Assembly (NCBI GenBank): GCA_022457155.1
Contig: JAJGOT010000759.1
Coordinates: 211,995 to 275,994, forward strand
Length of the DNA: 64,000 nucleotides
Direction: 5' to 3'
Source: Cladopsammia gracilis
Lineage: Eukaryota; Cnidaria; Anthozoa; Scleractinia; Dendrophylliidae
The position numbers were made by a program, and so were the translations under genes. This document shows positions 32,226-44,233 of this stretch, piece by piece; positions within the stretch are counted from its first letter, which is position 1; the number at the start of each line of letters is the position of its first letter. Under the pieces are notes generated by a model that saw only the letters and a program-made list of their open reading frames with translations, made no database searches and was not told the origin of the DNA.

Positions 32226-33618
32226 CTGAAGTAAGAAATGTGCTATTTCTTCCCAAAAGTGCGAGGAAATTAATCGGTTATTACAAATATTAATCTGCAC
32301 TGTCCGATGTTTTGATTCATGCGAACGGCGTTAATAGCTGATTAATTACATTCTAATTGCAGCCGTTTATCGAATTTTATGGTGATGTTATAATAGTCTT
32401 AAGCACGTGAATAAAGCGAGGCAAAATGGTCTTCGCTGGTAAAATTGACGAAGAAACTCGTGCCTTTGGGTGCATTGCACGAAAATACAAAGGGTTAAGA
32501 CTGAAGTAAATGATCGACGAATGATACGTTTGAAGGTCTTCAGAAAATCAGATTTTAAAAAGTCTGAAAAAGGGCCAATGTAACAAAGTCCACCACAAGA
32601 ATGAGCGACCAGGCCGGCCAAGAAAGTTGAGTCCCCGTGTAGAGCGGCCATTCCTTCGACAGATTTTCTCTTTAAGGAAAGAAGAGGGGAATTTTACCGT
32701 AAAGCGAACAATGGAAGAGGCCGCCTTAAAAATTTACCAAAGTTTCTTGCAGACTGAGTACAACGCTGTAACACAGCGTGACACGCGCGCGTGACATATC
32801 AAATTACTGTCACTTGATGTGGCATTTACAACAAATTCTTATTCATTTCTCGCAAAATTCATGTATCAAACCCGAATTTAGAACATGAAATATGTTCAAT
32901 CTTTCATTCTGTTATAAAATCAGCCTTTAAAAGGGGAAATATGTGTCTATCTTTTGAAATTCCACGCTTTACCACAATTAACCACGATTTACCATGGTAA
33001 ACAATAGAACATTACTAAAGCAGTTTTTTATTTCAACATGGTAAAGCGTGGTAAAGCGTGGTAAATTGTGGTAAATCGTGGTTATTCGAGACATCTTCTT
33101 TACTACTTTCTTGTTTAAGGAAATTTTGCACAAGAAGACATTTATTTTGCTGTTATTGCGAAAGTTCAACATGAAACCGAAAGATCTTCAAAAGAACCGT
33201 CATCATTTCAGTTTCCTTTCCGTTAAGCAAGCCGTTCCGTAATAAACACAATGGTGTTCTTGCCACTTGCAAAAAAGAGAAGGAATTCGCAAGTCCATGT
33301 TATATTTTATCTTGTTTGAAAAATGCTAATAAATTCAGTTACATGCAACCGGCAACTAAGCAACACATCTGCTACGCATATACCATATAGTTACGTATCT
33401 GTTTCTAGCTTTGACATTAGTGAGGCTCTTGACGCATTTGCGTGTTTTACTTATAACACAGCGAATTTCATTTCTACAAATAATCGTCAAATTTGGTCAT
33501 CTATGAAAGTCTGTTGTGTGATATAGCAGAAAGTCCCCAAAATAATAATTTAAGCAAGAGACAGCGCCCTTGCCTTACCATGAATGTCTAAATAACAATT
33601 TTTGTATATCGGACATGT
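32226..33618. repeat. array unit 4
   Basis: 1393 bp, main type without insertion. Lies between the two units that carry the 0.7-kb insertion. Confidence 0.88.
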
Positions 33619-35714
33619 CTGAAGTAAGAAATGTGCTATTTCTTCCCAAAAGTGCGAGGAAATTAATCGGTTATTACAAATATTAATCTGCACTGTCCGA
33701 TGTTTTGATTCACGCGAACGGCGTTAATAGCTGATTAATTACATTGTAATTGCAGCCGTTTATCGAATTTTATGGTGATGTTATAATAGTCTTAAGCACG
33801 TGAATAAAGCGAGGCAAAATGGTCTTCGCTGGTAAAATTGACGAAGAAACTCGTGCCTTTGGGTGCATTGCACGAAAATACAAAGGGTTAAGACTGAAGT
33901 AAATGATCGACGAATGATACGTTTGAAGGTCTTCAGAAAATCAGATTTTAAAAAGTCTGAAAAAGGGCCAATGTAACAAAGTCCACCACAAGAATGAGCG
34001 ACCAGGCCGGCCAAGAAAGTTGAGTCCCCGTGTAGAGCGGCCATTCCTTCGACAGATTTTCTCTTTAAGGAAAGAAGAGGGGAATTTTACCGTAAAGCGA
34101 ACAATGGAAGAGGCCGCCTTAAAAATTTACCAAAGTTTCTTGCAGACTGAGTACAACGCTGTAACACAGCGTGACACGCGCGCGTGACATATCAAATTAC
34201 TGTCACTTGATGTGGCATTTACAACAAATTCTTATTCATTTCTCGCAAAATTCATGTATCAAACCCGAATTTAGAACATGAAATATGTTCAATCTTTCAT
34301 TCTGTTATAAAATCAGCCTTTAAAAGGGGAAATATGTGTCTATCTTTTGAAATTCCACGCTTTACCACAATTAACCACGATTTACCATGGTAAACAATAG
34401 AACATTACTAAAGCAGTTTTTTATTAACTGGCTCGCCGCTCTGCGGCGAGTCAGTTCTTAAAATACCCTTTTTTTTCTGTCGTGTCACCTGCCCCGGGAA
34501 TCGGTTTTGCTGCGGCCAACACCGTACCTAGTTTACTTCCGGTTTTCAGAAATGGCGTAATCAGTGATGTCGGCAACTATAATTCAAATATTTACCGTTC
34601 TAATTTCGACGCCGGAATTGTTAAAAATTAAATCTCTGTGATTTTCGGATGCGATCTATTTCTGGTAAAAGGAAAGCGAGTTGAATTTTTCTAACCAAGT
34701 CATCGTTGAATAAAACACGTCCCGGCAGGTTCTCAAGCATTACTCCGTGGAGTCACGTTCAAATTCCGAACATCTCGTATTTATGTCACGCTATTTGATC
34801 GATCATGTTGATATTGTTAATTTATTCGAAACCCCGTCACCGATTCTCCAAAATGCCTGTGTTAAAACAATCCTGATTCCTTGTAGTAGGTGGTTCCAAG
34901 GATTTAAAGCGAAAATAACAATACAAAGTTCAAAGAAAAAGATATAGACCTGAAATTGTAGCCTCCTTGAAGCAGAGTGCGGAATGTAAAGCGGCCTGTG
35001 GAATGTAAATGTGGACTGGTCTGTGCATATTAATAGACTCTAGATTGTATATTGTGGACTCTAAAATGAAAACCGGGTGGAAAATGAGACCAAACAAGCC
35101 AGTTTCGAAGCCCAACGGGCTCCTTGTTTCAACATGGTAAAGCGTGGTAAAGCGTGGTAAATTGTGGTAAATCGTGGTTATTCGAGACATCTTCTTTACT
35201 ACTTTCTTGTTTAAGGAAATTTTGCACAAGAAGACATTTATTTTGCTGTTATTGCGAAAGTTCAACATGAAACCGAAAGATCTTCAAAAGAACCGTCATC
35301 ATTTCAGTTTCCTTTCCGTTAAGCAAGCCGTTCCGTAATAAACACAATGGTGTTCTTGCCACTTGCAAAAAAGAGAAGGAATTCGCAAGTCCATGTTATA
35401 TTTTATCTTGTTTGAAAAATGCTAATAAATTCAGTTACATGCAACCGGCAACTAAGCAACACATCTGCTACGCATATACCATATAGTTACGTATCTGTTT
35501 CTCGCTTTGACATTAGTGAGGCTCTTGACGCATTTGCGTGTTTTACTTATAACACAGCGAATTTCATTTCTACAAATAATCGTCAAATTTGGTCATCTAT
35601 GAAAGTCTGTTGTGTGATATAGCAGAAAGTCCCCAAAATAATAATTTAAGCAAGAGACAGCGCCCTTGCCTTACCATGAATGTCTAAATAACAATTTTTG
35701 TATATCGGACATGT
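33619..35714. repeat. array unit 5, with 701-bp insertion
   Basis: Main type carrying the same insertion at the same position as unit 3. Confidence 0.88.
34426..35126. mobile_element. 0.7-kb insertion with terminal hairpins, copy B
   Basis: Differs from copy A only by a few small indels, for example GACGCCGG versus GACGG near 34608 and the length of a T run near 34470. Same insertion site as in unit 3, so the pair arose by copying of the unit rather than by two insertions. Confidence 0.72.
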
Positions 35715-37090
35715 CTGAAGTAAGAAATGTGCTATTTCTTCCCAAAAGTGCGAGGAAATTAATCGGTTATTACAAATATTAATCTGCACTGTCCGATGTT
35801 TTGATTCATGCGAACGGCGTTAATAGCTGATTAATTACATTCTAATTGCAGCCGTTTATCGAATTTTATGGTGATGTTATAATAGTCTTAAGCACGTGAA
35901 TAAAGCGAGGCAAAATGGTCTTCGCTGGTAAAATTGACGAAGAAACTCGTGCCTTTGGGTGCATTGCACGAAAATACAAAGGGTTAAGACTGAAGTAAAT
36001 GATCGACGAATGATACGTTTGAAGGTCTTCAGAAAATCAGATTTTAAAAAGTCTGAAAAAGGGCCAATGTAACAAAGTCCACCACAAGAATGAGCGACCA
36101 GGGCCGGCCAAGAAAGTTGAGTCCCCGTGTAGAGCGGCCATTCCTTCGACAGATTTTCTCTTTAAGGAAAGAAGAGGGGAATTTTACCGTAAAGCGAACA
36201 ATGGAAGAGGCCGCCTTAAAAATTTACCAAAGTTTCTTGCAGACTGAGTACAACGCTGTAACACAGCGTGACACGCGCGCGTGACATATCAAATTACTGT
36301 CACTTGATGTGGCATTTACAACAAATTCTTATTCATTTCTCGCAAAATTCATGTATCAAACCCGAATTTAGAACATGAAATATGTTCAATCTTTCATTCT
36401 GTTATAAAATCAGCCTTTAAAAGGGGAAATATGTGTCTATCTTTTGAAATTCCACGCTTTACCACAATTAACCACGATTTACCATGGTAAACAATAGAAC
36501 ATTACTAAAGCAGTTTTTTATTTCAACATGGTAAAGCGTGGTAAAGCGTGGTTATTCGAGACATCTTCTTTACTACTTTCTTGTTTAAGGAAATTTTGCA
36601 CAAGAAGACATTTATTTTGCTGTTATTGCGAAAGTTCAACATGAAACCGAAAGATCTTCAAAAGAACCGTCATCATTTCAGTTTCCTTATTCCGTTAAGC
36701 AAGCCGTTCCGTAAGAAACACAATGGTGTTCTTGCCACTTGCAAAACAGAGAAGGAATTCGCAAGTCCATGTTATATTTTATCTTGTTTGAAAAATGCTA
36801 ATAAATTCAGTTACATGCAACCGGCAACTAAGCAACACATCTGCTACGCATATACCATATAGTTACGTATCTGTTTCTCGCTTTGACATTAGTGAGGCTC
36901 TTGACGCATTTGCGTGTTTTACTTATAACACAGCGAATTTCATTTCTACAAATAATCGTCAAATTTGGTCATCTATGAAAGTCTGTTGTGTGATATAGCA
37001 GAAAGTCCCCAAAATAATAATTTAAGCAAGAGACAGCGCCCTTGCCTTACCATGAATGTCTAAATAACAATTTTTGTATATCGGACATGT
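35715..37090. repeat. array unit 6
   Basis: 1376 bp, main type. The right arm of its inverted repeat is shortened by about two steps (36530-36553), and it has one extra G at GGGCCGGCC (36101). Confidence 0.88.
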
Positions 37091-38481
37091 CTGAAGTAAG
37101 AAATGTGCTATTTCTTCCCAAAAGTGCGAGGAAATTAATCGGTTATTACAAATATTAATCTGCACTGTCCGATGTTTTGATTCATGCGAACGGCGTTAAT
37201 AGCTGATTAATTACATTCTAATTGCAGCCGTTTATCGAATTTTATGGTGATGTTATAATAGTCTTAAGCACGTGAATAAAGCGAGGCAAAATGGTCTTCG
37301 CTGGTAAAATTGACGAAGAAACTGGTGCCTTTGGGTGCATTGCACGAAAATACAAAGGGTTAAGACTGAAGTAAATGATCGACGAATGATACGTTTGAAG
37401 GTCTTCAGAAAATCAGATTTTAAAAAGTCTGAAAAAGGGCCAATGTAACAAAGTCCACCACAAGAATGAGCGACCAGGCCGGCCAAGAAAGTTGAGTCCC
37501 CGTGTAGAGCGGCCATTCCTTCGACAGATTTTCTCTTTAAGGAAAGAAGAGGGGAATTTTACCGTAAAGCGAACAATGGAAGAGGCCGCCTTAAAAATTT
37601 ACCAAAGTTTCTTGCAGACTGAGTACAACGCTGTAACACAGCGTGACACGCGCGCGTGACATATCAAATTACTGTCACTTGATGTGGCATTTACAACAAA
37701 TTCTTATTCATTTCTCGCAAAATTCATGTATCAAACCCGAATTTAGAACATGAAATATGTTCAATCTTTCATTCTGTTATAAAATCAGCCTTTAAAAGGG
37801 GAAATATGTGTCTATCTTTTGAAATTCCACGCTTTACCACAATTAACCACGATTTACCATGGTAAACAATAGAACATTACTAAAGCAGTTTTTTATTTCA
37901 ACATGGTAAAGCGTGGTAAAGCGTGGTAAATTGTGGTAAATCGTGGTTATTCGAGACATCTTCTTTACTACTTTCTTGTTTAAGGAAATTTTGCACAAGA
38001 AGACATTTATTTTGCTGTTATTGCGAAAGTTCAACATGAAACCGAAAGATCTTCAAAAGAACCGTCATCATTTCAGTTTCCTTTCCGTTAAGCAAGCCGT
38101 TCCGTAATAAACACAATGGTGTTCTTGCCACTTGCAAAAAAGAGAAGGAATTCGCAAGTCCATGTTATATTTTATCTTGTTTGAAAAATGCTAATAAATT
38201 CAGTTACATGCAACTGGCAACTAAGCAACACATCTGCTACGCATATACCATATAGTTACGTATCTGTTTCTCGCTTTGACATTAGTGAGGCTCTTGACGC
38301 ATTTGCGTGTTTTACTTATAACACAGCGAATTTCATTTCTACAAATAATCGTCAAATTTGGTCATCTATGAAAGTCTGTTGTGTGATATAGCAGAAAGTC
38401 CCCAAAATAATAATTTAAGCAAGAGACAGCGCCCTTGCCTTACCATGAATGTCAAATAACAATTTTTGTATATCGGACAGT
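37091..38481. repeat. array unit 7
   Basis: 1391 bp. Main type for most of its length, but its last 30 bp carry changes typical of the diverged type (GTCAAATAAC, ACAGTCTG). This suggests an exchange point near 38210-38455. Confidence 0.85.
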
Positions 38482-39851
38482 CTGAAGTAGAAATGTGCTA
38501 TTTCTTCCCAAAAGTGCGAGGAAATTAATCGGTTATTACAAATATTAATCTGCACTGTCCGATGTTTTGATTCATGCGAACGGCGTTAATAGCTGATTAA
38601 TTACATTCTAATTGCAGCCGTTTATCGAATTTTATGGTGATGTTATAATAGTCTTAAGCACGTGAATAAAGCGAGGCAAAATGGTCTTCGCTGGTAAAAT
38701 TGACGAAGAAACTCGTTCCCTTGGGCGCATTGCACGAAAATACAAAGGGTTAAGACTGAAGTAAATGATGGACGAATTATACGTTTGAAGGTCTTCAGAA
38801 AATCAGATTTTAAAAAGTCTGAAAAAGGGCCAATGTAACAAAGTCCACCACAAGAATGAGCGACCAGGCGGCCAAGAAAGTTGAGTCCCCGTGTAGAGCG
38901 GCCATTCCTTCGACAGATTTCTCTTTAAGGAAAGAAGAGGGGAATTTTACGTAAAGCGAACAATGGAAGAGGCCGCCTTAAAAATTTAACAAAGTTTCTT
39001 GCAGACCGAGTACAACGCTGTAACACAGCGTGACGCGCGCGCGTGACATATCAAATTACTGTCACTTGATGTGGCATTTACAAGAAATTCTTATTCATTT
39101 CTCGCAAATTCATGTATCAAACCCGAATTTAGAACATGAAATATGTTCAATCTTTCATTCTGTTATAAAATCAGCCTTTAAAAGGGGAAATATGTGTCTA
39201 TCTTTTGAAATTCCACGATTTACCACGATTAACCACGATTTACCATGGTAAACAATAGAACATTAGTAAAGCAGTTTTTTATTCGGCAACATGGTAAAGC
39301 GTGGTAAATCGTGGTAAATCGTGGTTATTCGAGACATCTTCTTTACTGCTTTCTTGTTTAAGGAAATTTTGCACAAGAAGACATTTATTTTGCTGTTATT
39401 GCGAAAGTTCAACATGAAACCGAAAGATCTTCAAAAGAACCGTCATCATTTCAGTTTCCTTTCCGTTAAGCAAGCCGTTCCGTAATAAACACAATGGTGT
39501 TCTTGCCACTTGCAAAAAAGAGAAGGAAGTCCATGTTATCTTTTATCTTGTTTGAAAATGCTAATAAATTCAGTTACATGCAACTGGCAACTAAGCAACA
39601 CATCTGCTGCGCATATACCATATAGTTACGTATCTGTTTCTCGCTTTGACATTAGTGAGGCTCTTGATGCATTTGCGTGTTTTACTGGTAGCACAGCGGA
39701 ATTTCATTTCGACAAATAATCTCAAATTTGGTCATCTATGAAAGTCTGTTGTGTGATATAGCAGAAAGTCCCCAAAATAATAATTTAAGCAAGAGACAGC
39801 GCCCTTGCCTTACCATGAATGTCAAATAACAATTTTTGTATATCGGACAGT
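38482..39851. repeat. array unit 8, diverged type
   Basis: 1370 bp. Shares diagnostic changes with unit 12 (CGTTCCCTTGGGCGC, TTTATTCGGCAACATGG, CTGGTAGCACAGCGGA). Ends with ACAGT. Confidence 0.85.
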
Positions 39852-41215
39852 CTGAAGTACGAAATGTGCTATTTCTTCCCAAAAGTGCGAGGAAATTAAT
39901 CGGTTATTACAAATATTAATCTGCACTGTCCGATGTTTTGATTCATGCGAACGGCGTTAATAGCTGATTAATTACATTCTAATTGCAGCCGTTTATCGAA
40001 TTTTATGGTGATGTTATAATAGTCTTAAGCACGTGAATAAAGCGAGGCAAAATGGTCTTCGCTGGTAAAATTGACGAAGAAACTCGTGCCTTTGGGCGCA
40101 TTGCACGAAAATACAAAGGGTTAAGACTGAAGTAAATGATCGACGAATATACGTTTGAAGGTCTTCAGAAAATCAGATTTTAAAAAGTCTGAAAAAGGGC
40201 CAATGTAACAAAGTCCACCACAAGAATGAGCGACCAGGCGGCCAAGAAAGTTGAGTCCCCGTGTAGAGCGGCCATTCCTTCGACAGATTTCTCTTTAAGG
40301 AAAGAAGAGGGGAATTTTACCGTAAAGCGAACAATGGAAGAGGCCGCCTTAAAAATTTACAAAGTTTCTTGCAGACGAGTACAACGCTGTAACACAGCGT
40401 GACGCGCGCGCGTGACATATCAAATTACTGTCACTTGATGTGGCATTTACAAGAAATTCTTATTCATTTCTCGCCAATTCATGTATCAAACCCGAATTTA
40501 GAACATGAAATATGTTCAATCTTTCATTCTGTTATAAAATCAGCCTTTAAAAGGGGAAATATGTGTCTATCTTTTGAAATTCCACGATTTACCACGATTA
40601 ACCACGATTTACCATGGTAAACAATAGAACATTACTAAAGCAGTTTTTTATTCAACATGGTAAAGCGTGGTAAATGTGGTAAATCGTGGTTATTCGAGAC
40701 ATCTTCTTTACTGCTTTCTTGTTTAAGGAAATTTTGCACAAGAAGACATTTATTTTGCTGTTATTGCGAAAGTTCAACATGAAACCGAAAGATCTTCAAA
40801 AGAACCGTCATCATTTCAGTTTCCTTTCCGTTAAGCAAGCCGTTCCGTAATAAACACAATGGTGTTCTTGCCACTTGCAAAAAAGAGAAGGAAGTCCATG
40901 TTATCTTTTATCTTGTTTGAAAATGCTAATAAATTCAGTTACATGCAACTGGCAACTAAGCAACACATCTGCTGCGCATATACCATATAGTTACGTATCT
41001 GTTTCTCGCTTTGACATTAGTGAGGCTCTTGACGCATTTGCGTGTTTTACTATACACAGCGAATTTCATTTCTACAAATAATCTCAAATTTGGTCATCTA
41101 TGAAAGTCTGTTGTGTGATATAGCAGAAAGTCCCCAAAATAATAATTTAAGCAAGAGACAGCGCCCTTGCCTTACCATGAATGTCTAAATAACAATTTTT
41201 GTATATCGGACATGT
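39852..41215. repeat. array unit 9, diverged type
   Basis: 1364 bp, related to unit 8 but without the CGTTCCCTTGGG and CTGGTAGC changes. It returns to the main-type ACATGT junction at its end. Confidence 0.85.
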
Positions 41216-42859
41216 CTGAAGTACGAAATGTGCTATTTCTTCCCAAAAGTGCGAGGAAATTAATCGGTTATTACAAATATTAATCTGCACTGTCCGATGT
41301 TTTGATTCATGCGAACGGCGTTAATAGCTGATTAATTACATTCTAATTGCAGCCGTTTATCGAATTTTATGGTGATGTTATAATAGTCTTAAGCACGTGA
41401 ATAAAGCGAGGCAAAATGGTCTTCGCTGGTAAAATTGACGAAGAAACTCGTGCCTTTGGGTGCATTGCACGAAAATACAAAGGGTTAAGACTGAAGTAAA
41501 TGATCGACGAATGATACGTTTGAAGGTCTTCAGAAAATCAGATTTTAAAAAGTCTGAAAAAGGGCCAATGTAACAAAGTCCACCACAAGAATGAGCGACC
41601 AGGCGGCCAAGAAAGTTGAGTCCCCGTGTAGAGCGGCCATTCCTTCGACAGATTTTCTCTTTAAGGAAAGAAGAGGGGAATTTTACCGTAAAGCGAACAA
41701 TGGAAGAGGCCGCCTTAAAAATTTACCAAAGTTTCTTGCAGACTGAGTACAACGCTGTAACACAGCGTGACACGCGCGCGTGACATATCAAATTACTGTC
41801 ACTTGATGTGGCATTTACAACAAATTCTTATTCATTTCTCGCAAAATTCATGTATCAAACCCGAATTTAGAACATGAAATATGTTCAATCTTTCATTCTG
41901 TTATAAAATCAGCCTTTAAAAGGGGAAATATGTGTCTATCTTTTGAAATTCCACGCTTTACCACAATTAACCACGATTTACCATGGTAAACAATAGAACA
42001 TTACTAAAGCAGTTTTTTATTTCAACATGGTAAAGCGTGGTAAATTGTGGTAAATCGTGGTTATTCGAGACATCTTCTTTACTGCTTTCTTGTTTAAGGA
42101 AATTTTGCACAAGAAGACATTTATTTTGCTGTTATTGCGAAAGTTCAACATGAAACCGAAAGATCTTCAAAAGAACCGTCATCATTTCAGTTTCCTTTCC
42201 GTTAAGCAAGCCGTTCCGTAATAAACACAATGGTGTTCTTGCCACTTGCAAAAAAGAGAAGGAAGTCCATGTTATCTTTTATCTTGTTTGAAAAATGCTA
42301 ATAAATTCAGTTACATGCAACTGGCAACTAAGCAACACATCTGCTACGCATATACCATATAGTTACGTATCTGTTTCTCGCTTTGACATTAGTGAGGCTC
42401 TTGACGCATTTGCGTGTTTTACTTATAACACAGCGAATTTCATTTCTACAAATAATCGTCAAATTTGGTCATCTATGAAAGTCTGTTGTGTGATATAGCA
42501 GAAAGTCCCCAAAATAATAATTTAAGCAAGAGACAGCGCCCTTGCCTTACCATGAATGTCTAAATAACAATTTTTGTATATCGGACAATAGGCGACAAAA
42601 ATAGTTGACACACTATAACAAAAACAGTTTTCGTGACATATTTATCACTGTATCTTTCCTTTTACTACACTCTGCCGCATTAACCCCCGTCCCCCCATCC
42701 AATGTTGTAGGATTGTAGCGACAGACCTGACGAAACGATACACAACATTGTCTGGGGGGGTGGGGGTGGGGAATTAGGGGGGTGGGGCTGAAATGCCTCT
42801 CGTCCCGAACAAAATGGGGTTCAAAATGACAATGTGTCAACAATATTGTCGCCTATTGT
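41216..42859. repeat. array unit 10, with MITE copy 2 at its junction
   Basis: About 1369 bp plus MITE copy 2 (42585-42859), which occupies exactly the place where other junctions read ACATGT. Main type. Confidence 0.88.
42585..42859. mobile_element. MITE copy 2, inside the array
   Basis: 275 bp with ACAATAGGCGAC/GTCGCCTATTGT ends. Both flanks are array sequence. Confidence 0.88.
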
Positions 42860-44233
42860 CTGAAGTAAGAAATGTGCTATTTCTTCCCAAAAGTGCGAGG
42901 AAATTAATCGGTTATTACAAATATTAATCTGCACTGTCCGATGTTTTGATTCATGCGAACGGCGTTAATAGCTGATTAATTACATTCTAATTGCAGCCGT
43001 TTATCGAATTTTATGGTGATGTTATAATAGTCTTAAGCACGTGAATAAAGCGAGGCAAAATGGTCTTCGCTGGTAAAATTGACGAAGAAACTCGTGCCTT
43101 TGGGTGCATTGCACGAAAATACAAAGGGTTAAGACTGAAGTAAATGATCGACGAATGATACGTTTGAAGGTCTTCAGAAAATCAGATTTTAAAAAGTCTG
43201 AAAAAGGGCCAATGTAACAAAGTCCACCACAAGAATGAGCGACCAGGCCGGCCAAGAAAGTTGAGTCCCCGTGTAGAGCGGCCATTCCTTCGACAGATTT
43301 TCTTTAAGGAAAGAAGAGGGGAATTTTACCGTAAAGCGAACAATGGAAGAGGCCGCCTTAAAAATTTACCAAAGTTTCTTGCAGACTGAGTACAACGCTG
43401 TAACACAGCGTGACGCGCGCGCGTGACATATCAAATTACTGTCACTTGATGTGGCATTTACAACAAATTCTTATTCATTTCTCGCAAAATTCATGTATCA
43501 AACCCGAATTTAGAACATGAAATATGTTCAATCTTTCATTCTGTTATAAAATCAGCCTTTAAAAGGGGAAATATGTGTCTATCTTTTGAAATTCCACGCT
43601 TTACCACAATTAACCACGATTTACCATGGTAAACAATAGAACATTACTAAAGCAGTTTTTTATTTCAACATGGTAAAGCGTGGTAAATTGTGGTAAATCG
43701 TGGTTATTCGAGACATCTTCTTTACTGCTTTCTTGTTTAAGGAAATTTTGCACAAGAAGACATTTATTTTGCTGTTATTGCGAAAGTTCAACATGAAACC
43801 GAAAGATCTTCAAAAGAACCGTCATCATTTCAGTTTCCTTTCCGTTAAGCAAGCCGTTCCGTAATAAACACAATGGTGTTCTTGCCACTTGCAAAAAAGA
43901 GAAGGCAAGTCCATGTTATCTTTTATCTTGTTTGAAAAATGCTAATAAATTCAGTTACATGCAACTGGCAACTAAGCAACACATCTGCTACGCATATACC
44001 ATATAGTTACGTATCTGTTTCTCGCTTTGACATTAGTGAGGCTCTTGACGCATTTGCGTGTTTTACTTATAACACAGCGAATTTCATTTCTACAAATAAT
44101 CGTCAAATTTGGTCATCTATGAAAGTCTGTTGTGTGATATAGCAGAAAGTCCCCAAAATAATAATTTAAGCAAGAGACAGCGCCCTTGCCTTACCATGAA
44201 TGTCCAAATAACAATTTTTGTATATCGGACAGT
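42860..44233. repeat. array unit 11
   Basis: 1374 bp, main type up to its end, where it switches to the ACAGT junction. Confidence 0.85.
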
